Of a stretch of 64,000 nt of DNA, positions 49,560-58,581 are shown one piece after another. The stretch is taken from contig JBLLNP010000007.1 in the NCBI GenBank assembly GCA_048058975.1, forward strand, positions 284,572-348,571, written 5' to 3'. A program made the position numbers and the translations under genes. The notes under the pieces are model-generated. The model was not told the DNA's origin. It saw only the letters and a program-made list of their open reading frames with translations, and did not search any database. This stretch comes from RHLJ01 sp048058975 (GTDB lineage: Bacteria; Bacteroidota; Rhodothermia; Balneolales; Balneolaceae). The first letter of the stretch is position 1, and each line of letters starts with the position of its first letter.

Positions 49560-50435
49560 ATGATCAAAGAACTACAGATAGTAGAAAAAAAATCAACTCA
49601 GCGCCGACCGGATTGGCTAAGAGTAAAACTTCCGTCAGGAGAGAAGTTCAAAGAAGTGCTGGACACGATTAATGAGCACAAGCTTAATACAGTTTGTGCA
49701 GAAGCCCGATGCCCGAATATGGGAGAATGCTGGGGCGCAGGTACTGCTACTTTCATGTTGTTGGGAGATGTTTGTACCCGATCATGTGCATTTTGTGCAG
49801 TAAAGACAGGTCGTCCACCTGCCGATTTAGACTGGGAAGAACCAGCACGTGTAGCCGATGCCGCACGGAAGATGAATTTAAGACATGTGGTACTTACCTC
49901 CATCAACCGCGATGACAGAAAAGATGGCGGTGCCCCAATTTTTGCTGCAACACATGTGGAGTTGCGTAAAGCTATTGAAGGAGTAACGATTGAGTCACTT
50001 ATCCCGGATTTCAGAGGAGATTGGGAAACACTTCAAATTGTTCTGGATACCCCTCCTGATGTGTTAAGCCACAACCTGGAAACAGTGCCAAGATTGTATC
50101 GAAGAGTTCGCCCACAGGCGAAATATCAGCGTTCTTTGGATCTGCTTCAACGAACAAAGGATGCAGGGATTCGTTCCAAAACAGGCATTATGGTTGGCCT
50201 GGGAGAAACCCGCGAAGAGGTTATTGAACTGATGCAGGACTGTGCAGATCATAACGTGGATGTACTAACTATTGGTCAGTACATGCAGCCTACAAAAATG
50301 CACCATCCAGTAATGGATTGGGTACATCCGGATCAGTTTGCTGAATACAAAGAAGTTGGCGAGAAGTTGGGAATCGGTCACGTGGAAAGCGGTCCGCTTG
50401 TGCGTTCATCATATCATGCTGAACGGCACGTTTAA
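49560..50435 (+). CDS. lipA: Lipoyl synthase LipA
   Basis: Radical SAM enzyme inserting two sulfurs into octanoyl groups. 291 residues. The auxiliary cluster ligands are Cys46, Cys51 and Cys57 (CAEARCPNMGEC) and the radical SAM cluster ligands Cys72, Cys76 and Cys79 (CTRSCAFC). The C-terminal GPLVRSSYHAE supplies the serine ligand. Partner of lipB; completes lipoate biosynthesis. Confidence 0.97.
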   Translation: MIKELQIVEKKSTQRRPDWLRVKLPSGEKFKEVLDTINEHKLNTVCAEARCPNMGECWGAGTATFMLLGDVCTRSCAFCAVKTGRPPADLDWEEPARVADAARKMNLRHVVLTSINRDDRKDGGAPIFAATHVELRKAIEGVTIESLIPDFRGDWETLQIVLDTPPDVLSHNLETVPRLYRRVRPQAKYQRSLDLLQRTKDAGIRSKTGIMVGLGETREEVIELMQDCADHNVDVLTIGQYMQPTKMHHPVMDWVHPDQFAEYKEVGEKLGIGHVESGPLVRSSYHAERHV

Positions 50436-50482
50436 TTTGTTTCCTGAACTCGGGATAGTATCTTAGGTTAAAATTTTCGGAA

Positions 50483-51190
50483 ATGCTCTCTACAGTTACG
50501 GTAATACTTATCAGCTACCTTTTAGGCTCGATTCCCTCTGCCATTTGGGTTGGAAAAATTTTCAAAGGGGTTGATGTAAGAGAGCACGGCAGCGGAAACG
50601 CGGGAACCACGAATACCTTTCGTGTTTTAGGCGTTCCATTTGGTATCACGGTTTTTGTGATGGATTTTATGAAGGGCTTTATCCCTTCATTTTGGTTAAG
50701 CGCTCTTGCGTTTACACTGATTGATGCCCCATTTAACGGCCCGTTAGCACCTCCTCTTTGGGATGTGGAAGCGTTCCTTAAAATATCTTGTGGCCTTTTT
50801 GCAGTAGTAGGTCACATGTTTCCTGTATTTGCAAGATTCAAAGGTGGAAAAGGCGCGGCAACGGCATGTGGAATGCTTTTTGGGGTTGAACCTATTTCGA
50901 TTTCAATTTCTGCCGCGATTTTTGTGCTTACGATTTTAGTTACTAAGTATGTTTCTTTGGCCTCAATTCTGTCATCGTTTTTCTACCCGATTACACTTCT
51001 TATAATGAGATATGTTTTGGGGATTGATATAGATGGAAGCATTATAATCTTCAGTATGTTAGTAGCCACTGGGATTATTTATCGTCACAAGTCCAATATT
51101 CAACGCCTGAAAGATGGCACGGAAAGTAAAGTCGGTAAAAAAAAACCGGGGAATGATGAAAAACCAGCCACGGCCGGAGCGGAAGCATGA
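50483..51190 (+). CDS. plsY: Glycerol-3-phosphate acyltransferase PlsY
   Basis: Integral membrane enzyme acylating glycerol-3-phosphate from acyl-phosphate, the first step of phospholipid synthesis. 235 residues with about five helices. Motifs: GSIPSAIWVGKIFKGVDVRE, HGSGNAGTTNTFRVLG and FARFKGGKGAATACG. A lysine-rich tail (about 200-235) is longer than usual. It overlaps gpsA by 4 nt. Confidence 0.95.
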   Translation: MLSTVTVILISYLLGSIPSAIWVGKIFKGVDVREHGSGNAGTTNTFRVLGVPFGITVFVMDFMKGFIPSFWLSALAFTLIDAPFNGPLAPPLWDVEAFLKISCGLFAVVGHMFPVFARFKGGKGAATACGMLFGVEPISISISAAIFVLTILVTKYVSLASILSSFFYPITLLIMRYVLGIDIDGSIIIFSMLVATGIIYRHKSNIQRLKDGTESKVGKKKPGNDEKPATAGAEA

Positions 51191-52197
51191 GAAATGTAAC
51201 GATTATTGGAGCAGGTAGTTTTGGGACAGCGCTGGCTACAGTACTAGATACTGCAGGAAATAATGTTCAGATTTGGGCAAGGGAACAAGAAGTAGTTGAT
51301 TCAATAAACTCAACGCACATTAATCCCGCTTATTTATCTGATCTCCGCCTTCCCGAAACAATAAAAGCGTACCATGATCTAGAACAATGTGTGCATTCTC
51401 AGGATATGATTCTTTTTGCAACGCCTTCACATACGCTCAGAGAAATTGCTGCAAAGATTAAGCCCTGCCTTGATGGTCATGAAATTTTGGTTACTGTTTC
51501 CAAAGGAATCGAGAACGACACATTCAAAACAATGTCACAGATTCTGATTGAAGTAATGGAAGGAGTTACCTACGAAGATAACATCGGTGTTCTGTACGGA
51601 CCGAGCCACGCAGAGGAAGTTGCAACATTAAAACCTACAACAGTAGTAGCAGCAGCGTATTCTACCAGAACGGCCCGTATGATTCAGGAAGCATTTTTAA
51701 CTCCGATGTTTCGCGTGTATATCAATAACGATGTGATTGGGGTTGAGATTGGCGGATCGGTAAAAAACATTATGGCTATTGCAGCCGGAGTGATTGACGG
51801 TGCTGAACTTGGTGATAATGCAAAAGCGGCATTGATTACCCGGGGACTCCACGAGATGAAACGCATGGGTGCGGTGATGGGTGCTCACCCCGATACTTTC
51901 TCAGGATTAACAGGGATGGGTGATTTAATTGTAACCTGTACTTCCAAGCATAGCCGTAACCGGTATGTAGGTCAGCAAATAGGCCAGGGTAAAAAGCTGG
52001 ACGAGATCATAAAAAGTATGAATATGGTGGCGGAGGGAGTGAAGACCACAAAGTCTGTGTACGACTGGGCTGTTAAAAGTGGAGTAGACATGCCTATCAC
52101 CAAAGCAGTTTACCGGGTTTTATTTGAAGATGAAGACCCTAAAGACGCATTAAATACGTTGATGACCAGAGACCCTAAAGACGAAATTATCATCTGA
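51187..52197 (+). CDS. gpsA: Glycerol-3-phosphate dehydrogenase [NAD(P)+]
   Basis: Supplies glycerol-3-phosphate to PlsY. 336 residues with the Rossmann start VTIIGAGSFGTALATVL, substrate region YGPSHAEEVA and GVEIGGSVKNIMAIAAGVID with the catalytic lysine, and LSGLTGMGDLIVTCTSKHSRN. Coupled to plsY by overlap, so the pair forms a phospholipid module. Confidence 0.97.
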   Translation: MRNVTIIGAGSFGTALATVLDTAGNNVQIWAREQEVVDSINSTHINPAYLSDLRLPETIKAYHDLEQCVHSQDMILFATPSHTLREIAAKIKPCLDGHEILVTVSKGIENDTFKTMSQILIEVMEGVTYEDNIGVLYGPSHAEEVATLKPTTVVAAAYSTRTARMIQEAFLTPMFRVYINNDVIGVEIGGSVKNIMAIAAGVIDGAELGDNAKAALITRGLHEMKRMGAVMGAHPDTFSGLTGMGDLIVTCTSKHSRNRYVGQQIGQGKKLDEIIKSMNMVAEGVKTTKSVYDWAVKSGVDMPITKAVYRVLFEDEDPKDALNTLMTRDPKDEIII

Positions 52198-52235
52198 TAC
52201 CGGAAAGGTTCCGGCAAAAAATTAGCGGCGTTACT

Positions 52236-52934
52236 ATGAATGAAGAGATGGAATTCTATCTGCAGCATACCGGAACGGTAGAGATTTCGGATATGACTAA
52301 GCAGGACCTTAAAAACCTTATTGCAACGGGAGAAAGTTCTTTTCTGGAATTCAAGCATAAAGTTGCCTCACCGGAAAAACTTGCAAAAGAAATAGCTGCG
52401 TTTGCAAATTCCAAAGGCGGGAAATTATTGATCGGAGTTGCTGACAATGGCGAAATGGTAGGAGTTGAAAGTTACATGGAAGAGGAATTCTGGATTACAC
52501 AGGCCGCGGAAGATTGCTGCGTTCCGGTTCCTGAAATCACCATAGAGCTTATTAGTGCCGGAGGAAAAGATGTTTTACTGGTAAATGTTGCGGAAGCAGA
52601 AGAAAAACCGGTATATGTGAAGGGGAAGAACAAGAGAACAGTATTTGTTCGAAGAGAAGATGAAAGCGTAGTCGCCTCAGACGAGATGATAGAAGTTATG
52701 AAATACGGAAGCTCGGAAGAAGGAGTTACTTTCGAATATGGAGAAAATGAACGCTTGTTATTCAGGTTCCTGAACGAATACAGTGAAATTACGGTGGAGC
52801 GGTTTTCTATTTTAATCAATACTACAACTTATTCTGCAGCAAAAATTCTGGTGAACCTGGTAAGTGCCGGGGTGCTGGACCTGTTTGAGAAAGACGGAGC
52901 AGCGCATTATACATTTTCAAAGAAAAGTCCGTAA
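52236..52934 (+). CDS. AlbA_2 (Schlafen-like) putative DNA-binding protein
   Basis: 232-residue protein. The AlbA_2 domain spans about 25-150: ESSFLEFKHKVASPEKLAKE, IAAFANSKGGKLLIGVADNG, and VYVKGKNKRTVFVRREDES. A C-terminal winged-helix-like part follows (FLNEYSEITVERFSILINTTTYSAAKILVNLV). Usually regulators or nucleic-acid-related proteins. Follows gpsA by 38 nt; whether it is part of that operon is uncertain. Confidence 0.82.
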   Translation: MNEEMEFYLQHTGTVEISDMTKQDLKNLIATGESSFLEFKHKVASPEKLAKEIAAFANSKGGKLLIGVADNGEMVGVESYMEEEFWITQAAEDCCVPVPEITIELISAGGKDVLLVNVAEAEEKPVYVKGKNKRTVFVRREDESVVASDEMIEVMKYGSSEEGVTFEYGENERLLFRFLNEYSEITVERFSILINTTTYSAAKILVNLVSAGVLDLFEKDGAAHYTFSKKSP

Positions 52935-53014
52935 TTTTAGGTTCTTATCTTTTTTGTCATCCTGAACTCGTTTCAGGATCTGTTGCGAGCAAGAAACTTA
53001 ACATAAAGACAGAA

Positions 53015-53446
53015 ATGAGTACACAAGAAGAGAATTTAGATGATGTGATAGCCTCCCTCCTCGATTTTGAGGCTGACGAAAGTACATCTGAAAAAGAAAC
53101 AGAAAGAGAGTTAACAGGGGAACCGGTTCGTCTAACCGAGCGAGCAGCAAGACAAGTTCAAAAAATTAAAGCAGACGAATCACTTGAGGAAGGGCTTTAT
53201 CTGCGTGTTGCCGTAGAAGGGGGAGGTTGTTCTGGGTTGAGTTACAAACTCGGACTAGACCACCGCACCGAAAAAGATGTAGTTTTTGAAAATTATGGAG
53301 TAGAAGTGATTGTAGATTCAGATCATCTGTTATATCTGGAAGGTATCGAAATTGATTACCCGGATGGACTGGACGCAAGAGGTTTTACCTTCGATAACCC
53401 CAACTCAGTAGAAGACTGCGGTTGCGGGACGAGCTTTTCTATTTGA
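53015..53446 (+). CDS. IscA/ErpA-type iron-sulfur assembly protein
   Basis: A-type Fe-S carrier of 143 residues. The A-type domain (about 37-143) has VRLTERAARQVQKIK, VEGGGCSGLSYKLGLD with the first Cys, and CGCGTSF with the other two. An acidic N-terminal extension of about 36 residues (NLDDVIASLLDFEADEST) is unusual for the family. It may serve lipoyl synthase maturation, as A-type proteins do elsewhere; that link is inference from family and location. Confidence 0.92.
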   Translation: MSTQEENLDDVIASLLDFEADESTSEKETERELTGEPVRLTERAARQVQKIKADESLEEGLYLRVAVEGGGCSGLSYKLGLDHRTEKDVVFENYGVEVIVDSDHLLYLEGIEIDYPDGLDARGFTFDNPNSVEDCGCGTSFSI

Positions 53447-53553
53447 TTTAAGAGTCCTTCTTTTTTGTTTTCATCATGGTTTAAAACAAACCATTCGTCA
53501 AGTATTAAACTGTTTGGCATTGGAATAAGGGACTTAGCTCATTTTTTACGAAA

Positions 53554-54681
53554 TTGAGTAAAAACAAAACAAGCTTGTTAAAACGCTATTTTGATTACAG
53601 CCCCATTCGCTTTTTCTACCTTATGGCAGGTGGAGTTGGAATAAGCATAATCATTATACTTCAATCATATCTTGTTACTGGATCTGAAGGCAATAATTTT
53701 TCGGGTAGTCTAAGCCACTCCATACTCACATTCTGGAAGTATGCAATGTGGCCATTTTTTGTCCCAGCGATACAATGGGTACTAATAGGATTAAGCAATA
53801 GAAAACAAGAAATACTAACACGATATACTGTAGCATTATTTACGCTTCTTGCTTTGGTTTCAGTCCATAGTTTGTTTTCAAACATCCTCTACTATGCAAC
53901 AAAAGAATGGTTAGGAAACAGTCTTTCCTTTAAGGAGATGATTGCGGAGTACCTGATTTTTTTCGGGCCGATTTTTATAAGCCGGTTAGCCGATTTAGCT
54001 TTGATCACTATTGGGCTACTTCTTTTCAATAGTTACCAAAATTACAGTCAAGCTAAACTCAAATTAGTCGAGCTTGAAAAGAACCTGAAAGAATCAGAAC
54101 TGACTGTTTTGAGGAATCAGATACAACCACATTTTTTATTTAATACTTTGAATACCATAAGCGCTCTTATCGATCAAAACCCGGGAAAAGCGCAAAAGGT
54201 ACTTTCAAAAACAGCGGGATTTTTAAGAGTATTACTGACTCAATCAGATAAAAGCATAGTTACATTTAAAGAAGAGCTGCGGATGATAAGTGATTACCTT
54301 TCAATAGAAACTGAGCGTTTTAATGATCGTTTGAAAGTGGAACAGGAAGTAAGTGAAGAGTCTGAGTTATTCCAGGTTCCTCACTTTATTCTTCAACCAA
54401 TCGTTGAAAATAGTATTAAACATGCAGTTGCAAAATCAACAGACCTGATTATAATAACGGTAAAAAGTGATGTTGAGAATGAAGGCTTAAGGATTGAAAT
54501 TTCCGATAATGGGCCTGGGGCGAACCATGAAAGTGAGTTCTATTCTAACGGTGTTGGTCTCAGGAATGTGAAAAAAAGATTACATCATTTGTACGGAAAA
54601 GAGGCTGAAATAAAGATTGATACAGATAAGGGAAAAGGTTTTAAAGTAAGATTGAAACTTCCAAAATTATTGAATGCTTGA
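53554..54681 (+). CDS. LytS-type sensor histidine kinase
   Basis: Membrane kinase of 375 residues with four transmembrane helices (about 18-38, 50-75, 87-112, 128-155), then a coiled linker. The His_kinase domain has His193 (IQPHFLFNTLNTISALIDQN), and the HATPase domain has VPHFILQPIVENSIKHA and DNGPGANHES...GVGLRNVKKRL. Start is TTG at 53554. It is followed at 2 nt by a LytTR regulator, its obvious partner. Confidence 0.92.
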   Translation: MSKNKTSLLKRYFDYSPIRFFYLMAGGVGISIIIILQSYLVTGSEGNNFSGSLSHSILTFWKYAMWPFFVPAIQWVLIGLSNRKQEILTRYTVALFTLLALVSVHSLFSNILYYATKEWLGNSLSFKEMIAEYLIFFGPIFISRLADLALITIGLLLFNSYQNYSQAKLKLVELEKNLKESELTVLRNQIQPHFLFNTLNTISALIDQNPGKAQKVLSKTAGFLRVLLTQSDKSIVTFKEELRMISDYLSIETERFNDRLKVEQEVSEESELFQVPHFILQPIVENSIKHAVAKSTDLIIITVKSDVENEGLRIEISDNGPGANHESEFYSNGVGLRNVKKRLHHLYGKEAEIKIDTDKGKGFKVRLKLPKLLNA

Positions 54682-54682
54682 T

Positions 54683-55447
54683 ATGAAAATTCGGGCGTTA
54701 ATAGTAGATGATGAACCACATGCTCGTTTCAGGGTGAAGCATTTATTAAAAGTACATCCTGAAATACTTATTGAAAGTGAATGTAGGAATGGAGCTGAAG
54801 CAGTAGAGGCCATTAAAGAAAGTTTGCCGGATCTTATTTTTTTAGATATCCAGATGCCGGACTTTAATGGCTTCCAGGTTTTAGAAAAGATCCAATCTGT
54901 TTCAAAAAAACCCGATGTAATTTTCATTACAGCTTATGATGAATATGCTCTAAAAGCGTTTGAGAAACATGCGATGGATTATTTACTAAAACCGTTAGAT
55001 GAAGATAGGTTTAATGAGGCGCTGGTAAGATTAAAACAATCCGGAAAAAACAAACAAAGTTGGTATTCAAATGAACTTGCTAAAGAATACAATCGCATAA
55101 GAAGCGAAAGAGATAGCGATATTTCATTCGAAGTTTCTTCTAAAGGTAGTTCAAAAAAAATATATCCGGAAGAAATAGTATATGCTGAAGCCGATGGCAA
55201 TTATGTTCAGATCCATTCAACAAACCAGAAGTACTTGTACAGGTCTTCTTTATCCGATTTTTGTGAAAAACTTTCTTCCCACCCCTTTCTAAGAATTCAC
55301 AGGACTGTGGTAATAAATACAGAAAGCATTCAAACAATTTCTTATTCGGGAAATAATGAGTACAAAATAACCCTAATTACTGGCACAGAGTTTAAAAGTG
55401 GGCGAACCTACAAAGCTATAATAAGCGCTTATAACGAGCTCAAATAA
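54683..55447 (+). CDS. LytTR-family response regulator
   Basis: Response regulator of 254 residues. The receiver has ALIVDDEPHAR, phospho-acceptor Asp55 (IFLDIQMPDF), ITAYDEYALKAF and LLKPLDEDRF. The C-terminal LytTR DNA-binding domain (about 150-254) contains IYPEEIVYAEADGNYVQIH, FLRIHRTVVINTESI and TLITGTEFKSGRTYK. I prefer the ATG at 54683, just after the kinase stop, over an in-frame ATG at 54674. The next gene is a candidate target. Confidence 0.92.
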   Translation: MKIRALIVDDEPHARFRVKHLLKVHPEILIESECRNGAEAVEAIKESLPDLIFLDIQMPDFNGFQVLEKIQSVSKKPDVIFITAYDEYALKAFEKHAMDYLLKPLDEDRFNEALVRLKQSGKNKQSWYSNELAKEYNRIRSERDSDISFEVSSKGSSKKIYPEEIVYAEADGNYVQIHSTNQKYLYRSSLSDFCEKLSSHPFLRIHRTVVINTESIQTISYSGNNEYKITLITGTEFKSGRTYKAIISAYNELK

Positions 55448-55588
55448 CCTCATCTTACACAGCCCGCCACAAAAATAACCATTTATCACAAGCTAAGAAT
55501 ACTGGGAAGATAAAGGTCGTAGCATGGACCTGAACTTTAAATATTCTTACAACGACAAAAGATACATTAACAAGAAAAGGAGGATTAA

Positions 55589-56467
55589 ATGAAAAACCAT
55601 TTAATTATATCAATGTTAGCGTTTAGTGCCATTAGTTTATCTATACAGGCACAGGTGGTTAGAGGAATGCCTCAATACGAATCAAATCAAATAGAAGAGA
55701 TTATAGGAGAAATGATTGAAGCACATGGCGGATGGGAAAGCTGGGCTAATGCTAGTTCGATTAAATACGACAATATCTTCTATAATACAGGTGCTGGTCA
55801 GGGGCAAAATCCCTGGTGGGTTAGCACAGAAGTTATTGAACAGACCGGTTCGGAAGTAAATGAACGAAGAGTGTATCAAAAATATCATATTGGTGGTGCT
55901 AAAGGTGGTTTCACTATGGGATATGATAGAAATGAAGTGTGGGCAAAAGACTGGGCAATTGGGAATTACCCGAAGATGATGCAGTACTTTTTTTACTACT
56001 TCCTGAACTTACCTTGGTTAACACAGGATGATCTGGTTGTATTGAGTGACCTTCAGGAAAAAGAATATAACGGTAAAGAAGTATTCACTATTAGAATGAC
56101 ATTCAAGGGAAAACCTGCGATAGGTAAAACTTCAAATGATAGTTTTAATTTATTTATACATAAAGACTCACATCAACTACTGGCATACGAGTATAGCATA
56201 GGCTTTGGAGCACAGCTTGATGCGATGGGGATTCCAAAAGAGCGAGAAGTACTTGGACCCGTATTCAGGCATATTGATGAATACACTGAGGTTGAAGGCT
56301 TGCTGTTTCCTGCAAGAATGCATACGACAAATCAAAGTCAGGCAAATATATACGGTCACCATGTGCTTATTAACTACTCGGTAACGACACCTTTCGATTC
56401 ATTAAAAAGCGAAAAGCCTGAAGGAGCATTAGTGGACCATTCTTCACACTTAAGAGCAAAAGAATAG
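55589..56467 (+). CDS. Secreted protein of unknown function, candidate LytTR target
   Basis: 292-residue exported protein with signal MKNHLIISMLAFSAISLSIQAQ. The mature part starts with a helix EIIGEMIEAHGGWESWANAS, then beta-rich sequence (DLVVLSDLQEKEYNGKEVFT, FNLFIHKDSHQLLAYEY), like LolA/outer-membrane lipoprotein-sorting-fold proteins that bind lipids. It has an unusually strong Shine-Dalgarno (AGGAGG, 7 nt before ATG) for this genome. An imperfect palindrome AGGTC-GTAGCATG-GACCT (55515-55532) lies upstream. The regulatory link to the LytS/LytTR pair is inferred from adjacency. Confidence 0.72.
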   Translation: MKNHLIISMLAFSAISLSIQAQVVRGMPQYESNQIEEIIGEMIEAHGGWESWANASSIKYDNIFYNTGAGQGQNPWWVSTEVIEQTGSEVNERRVYQKYHIGGAKGGFTMGYDRNEVWAKDWAIGNYPKMMQYFFYYFLNLPWLTQDDLVVLSDLQEKEYNGKEVFTIRMTFKGKPAIGKTSNDSFNLFIHKDSHQLLAYEYSIGFGAQLDAMGIPKEREVLGPVFRHIDEYTEVEGLLFPARMHTTNQSQANIYGHHVLINYSVTTPFDSLKSEKPEGALVDHSSHLRAKE

Positions 56468-56484
56468 AGAAAAGAAAGAGGGTT

Positions 56485-57735
56485 CTACAAAGAACCTTCT
56501 TTCTTTGCAATTAGCCTCACACCCCGCTTAAAGGTGAGGTAATGCCATATCCACTCAGCAAATACCCGGAAACGGTTCCGAAAGCCGATCAGAAAGAAAA
56601 TGTGGATAAACCCCCACATTAGCCAGGCAAACACTCCGCTCAGTTTAAATCCACGGATATCAGCTACGGCTTTGGCCCGACCGATGGTTGCCATGGTACC
56701 CTTATCAACATAGTTAAACTCACCACGTTCTTTTCCTTTGAGTTCATCACGCAAAAGTTTACCTACAAATCTACCTTGTTGTAAGGCTACTGGTGCTACC
56801 CCGGGTAATAGTTTTCCATCTTTATCAGGGAAATGAGCGGCATCACCTAATACAAAGATATGATCATCAGAAGGAATGGTAAGATCCTTTCGGACTTTAA
56901 CCCGACCAATTCGATCAGATTCTTCATTTAGCTCGTTCAAAATAGAAGCCGCTGACACACCGGCAGCCCAAATCACGTTGGGAGTTTCAATAAAGTGATT
57001 TTTTAATTGAACACCTTTTTCAGTTATTTCCTGAACAGGAGAGTTCAGAATTACCTGCACGCCCATTTTATTCAGCGTATTAAGAGCACTATCAGAGAGT
57101 TTTTCAGGGAAACCATTAAGCACATTTCCTGCAGCTTCAACCAGGTAAATAGTAGTCTCATTCCGATGAAAGTTCCTGTAATCACGCATCATATTACGCT
57201 TGGCAATTTCAGCAATAGACCCGGCCATTTCAACCCCCGTAGGCCCGGCACCGATAACCACATAGGTTAAATAAGGTTTCCTTTTTTCCAGATCCGGGAT
57301 CTTTTCTGCCTTTTCCAGGGAAAGGAGAATACGTTCCCTGATTTGAAGTGCGTTATCAAGAGATTTTAATCCAGGAGCATGTTTTGCCCAGCCATCATTA
57401 CCGAAGTAATTGTACTTAGCCCCCGGAGCGAGGACGAGATAATCGTAGTTTATTTCATCACCTTCCTGTAGAAAAACTTTTTTGGCTGCTTTGTCAATTT
57501 TGTTAACACGACCAAGTATTACAGTTACATTTTTACGTTTTGTAAATACAGCACGAATGGGAACCGCGATATCTCCCGGTGAGAGAGCGGCAGTAGCAAC
57601 CTGGTAAAGCAAAGGCTGGAACAGGTGATGATTGGATTTGTCGATGATGGTAACCCGAAAATCATTGGACTTCAGATATTTGGCAGCGGTAAGCCCTGCG
57701 AAGCCGCCACCAACAATTACTACATGCGTAGCCAT
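56485..57735 (-). CDS. Type II NADH dehydrogenase (NDH-2 family)
   Basis: Single-subunit flavoprotein passing electrons from NADH to quinone at the inner membrane without pumping. 416 residues with the FAD motif VIVGGGFAGLTAAKYL, NAD motif YVVIGAGPTGVEMAGSIAEI, AWAAGV-like VIWAAGVSA, and LGDAAHFPDKDGKLLPGVAP with VALQQG. The C-terminal amphipathic/hydrophobic WLMWGFIHIFFLIGF anchors it. Last gene of hslO-(membrane protein)-ndh, spaced by 14 nt. Confidence 0.92.
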   Translation of the reverse strand: MATHVVIVGGGFAGLTAAKYLKSNDFRVTIIDKSNHHLFQPLLYQVATAALSPGDIAVPIRAVFTKRKNVTVILGRVNKIDKAAKKVFLQEGDEINYDYLVLAPGAKYNYFGNDGWAKHAPGLKSLDNALQIRERILLSLEKAEKIPDLEKRKPYLTYVVIGAGPTGVEMAGSIAEIAKRNMMRDYRNFHRNETTIYLVEAAGNVLNGFPEKLSDSALNTLNKMGVQVILNSPVQEITEKGVQLKNHFIETPNVIWAAGVSAASILNELNEESDRIGRVKVRKDLTIPSDDHIFVLGDAAHFPDKDGKLLPGVAPVALQQGRFVGKLLRDELKGKERGEFNYVDKGTMATIGRAKAVADIRGFKLSGVFAWLMWGFIHIFFLIGFRNRFRVFAEWIWHYLTFKRGVRLIAKKEGSL

Positions 57736-57749
57736 GTTACGAGTGAGTT

Positions 57750-58574
57750 TTAGGATTTTGCCTTTTCACCTAAAGTTACTTCATCTTCGACTTCAATATC
57801 ATCTAAATCCGGAATTTTTATTCGTCTTTTTTCTTTAGATGGAGTCTTTGAGGCAAGAAAGTTCCGTTCGATGGTTTGTTGAATGGTTGCTACCAGGTCT
57901 TTCAGAGCATTTTTCCGCTTTTGTTTTCTACGACGAACAAATCGGTTTGCGATAAAACCTAATCCGAAGAATAGAAGTGAAATAATGGTCATTGGAACAT
58001 TTCCGTCTCCATCAACCTGTCCATATACTACCGCGGTTAACATAAAAATAGCCCCAATAACAGCAAGGAAAGGAGGTATTAGAAGCTTATTCAGTGTACT
58101 AAGATTTTGATTGAGTTCAATCTCAACCTGGTTTCCATTCTGGTACAACTGCACTTCCGGGGAATTTGTAATAGAAAATAAACGGGAAAAGCCGGACGGA
58201 TTGGCTTTCCAGAAAACCCGTTTGCCTCTGCGTGAAATTTTTCCAACGGTATTGAAATGATATTCCAGATGGGCCCGGATTTCATTTAAACTGGCTCCAT
58301 CCAGAGCTCCGTTCGAACGACCCGAAATTTTAAACTCAGAAGAAGAACCTGTATCAAGCGAAACTGGTTCTTCGATTTCAAAACCAACCGATTCCTGGAT
58401 AGCGGAATTAATATGTCTGCGATCGATATTTAGGTTATCGGCAAGCTCATACAGCGTTTCAAAATCATCGTCGAGGAAAGGCTGCACATTTGCGGGTGCC
58501 TGAGCTTCAAACTTCTGAAATACGGAGGCTCTTTTTATAATTCTCCGGATATCTTCTTCAGTGAGCTTGCCCAT
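57750..58574 (-). CDS. Membrane protein of unknown function
   Basis: 274-residue protein. The N-terminal helical part (KLTEEDIRRIIKRASVFQKF...ELADNLNIDRRHINSAIQES) resembles a short regulatory helix bundle. Two transmembrane helices follow (about 168-188 and 198-214), then a basic stretch FVRRRKQKRKNALKD and an acidic tail. No known domain is recognised. Placed between hslO (7-nt gap) and the NADH dehydrogenase (14-nt gap), it may take part in the same stress or redox response. Confidence 0.72.
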   Translation of the reverse strand: MGKLTEEDIRRIIKRASVFQKFEAQAPANVQPFLDDDFETLYELADNLNIDRRHINSAIQESVGFEIEEPVSLDTGSSSEFKISGRSNGALDGASLNEIRAHLEYHFNTVGKISRRGKRVFWKANPSGFSRLFSITNSPEVQLYQNGNQVEIELNQNLSTLNKLLIPPFLAVIGAIFMLTAVVYGQVDGDGNVPMTIISLLFFGLGFIANRFVRRRKQKRKNALKDLVATIQQTIERNFLASKTPSKEKRRIKIPDLDDIEVEDEVTLGEKAKS

Positions 58575-58581
58575 AATTCTG

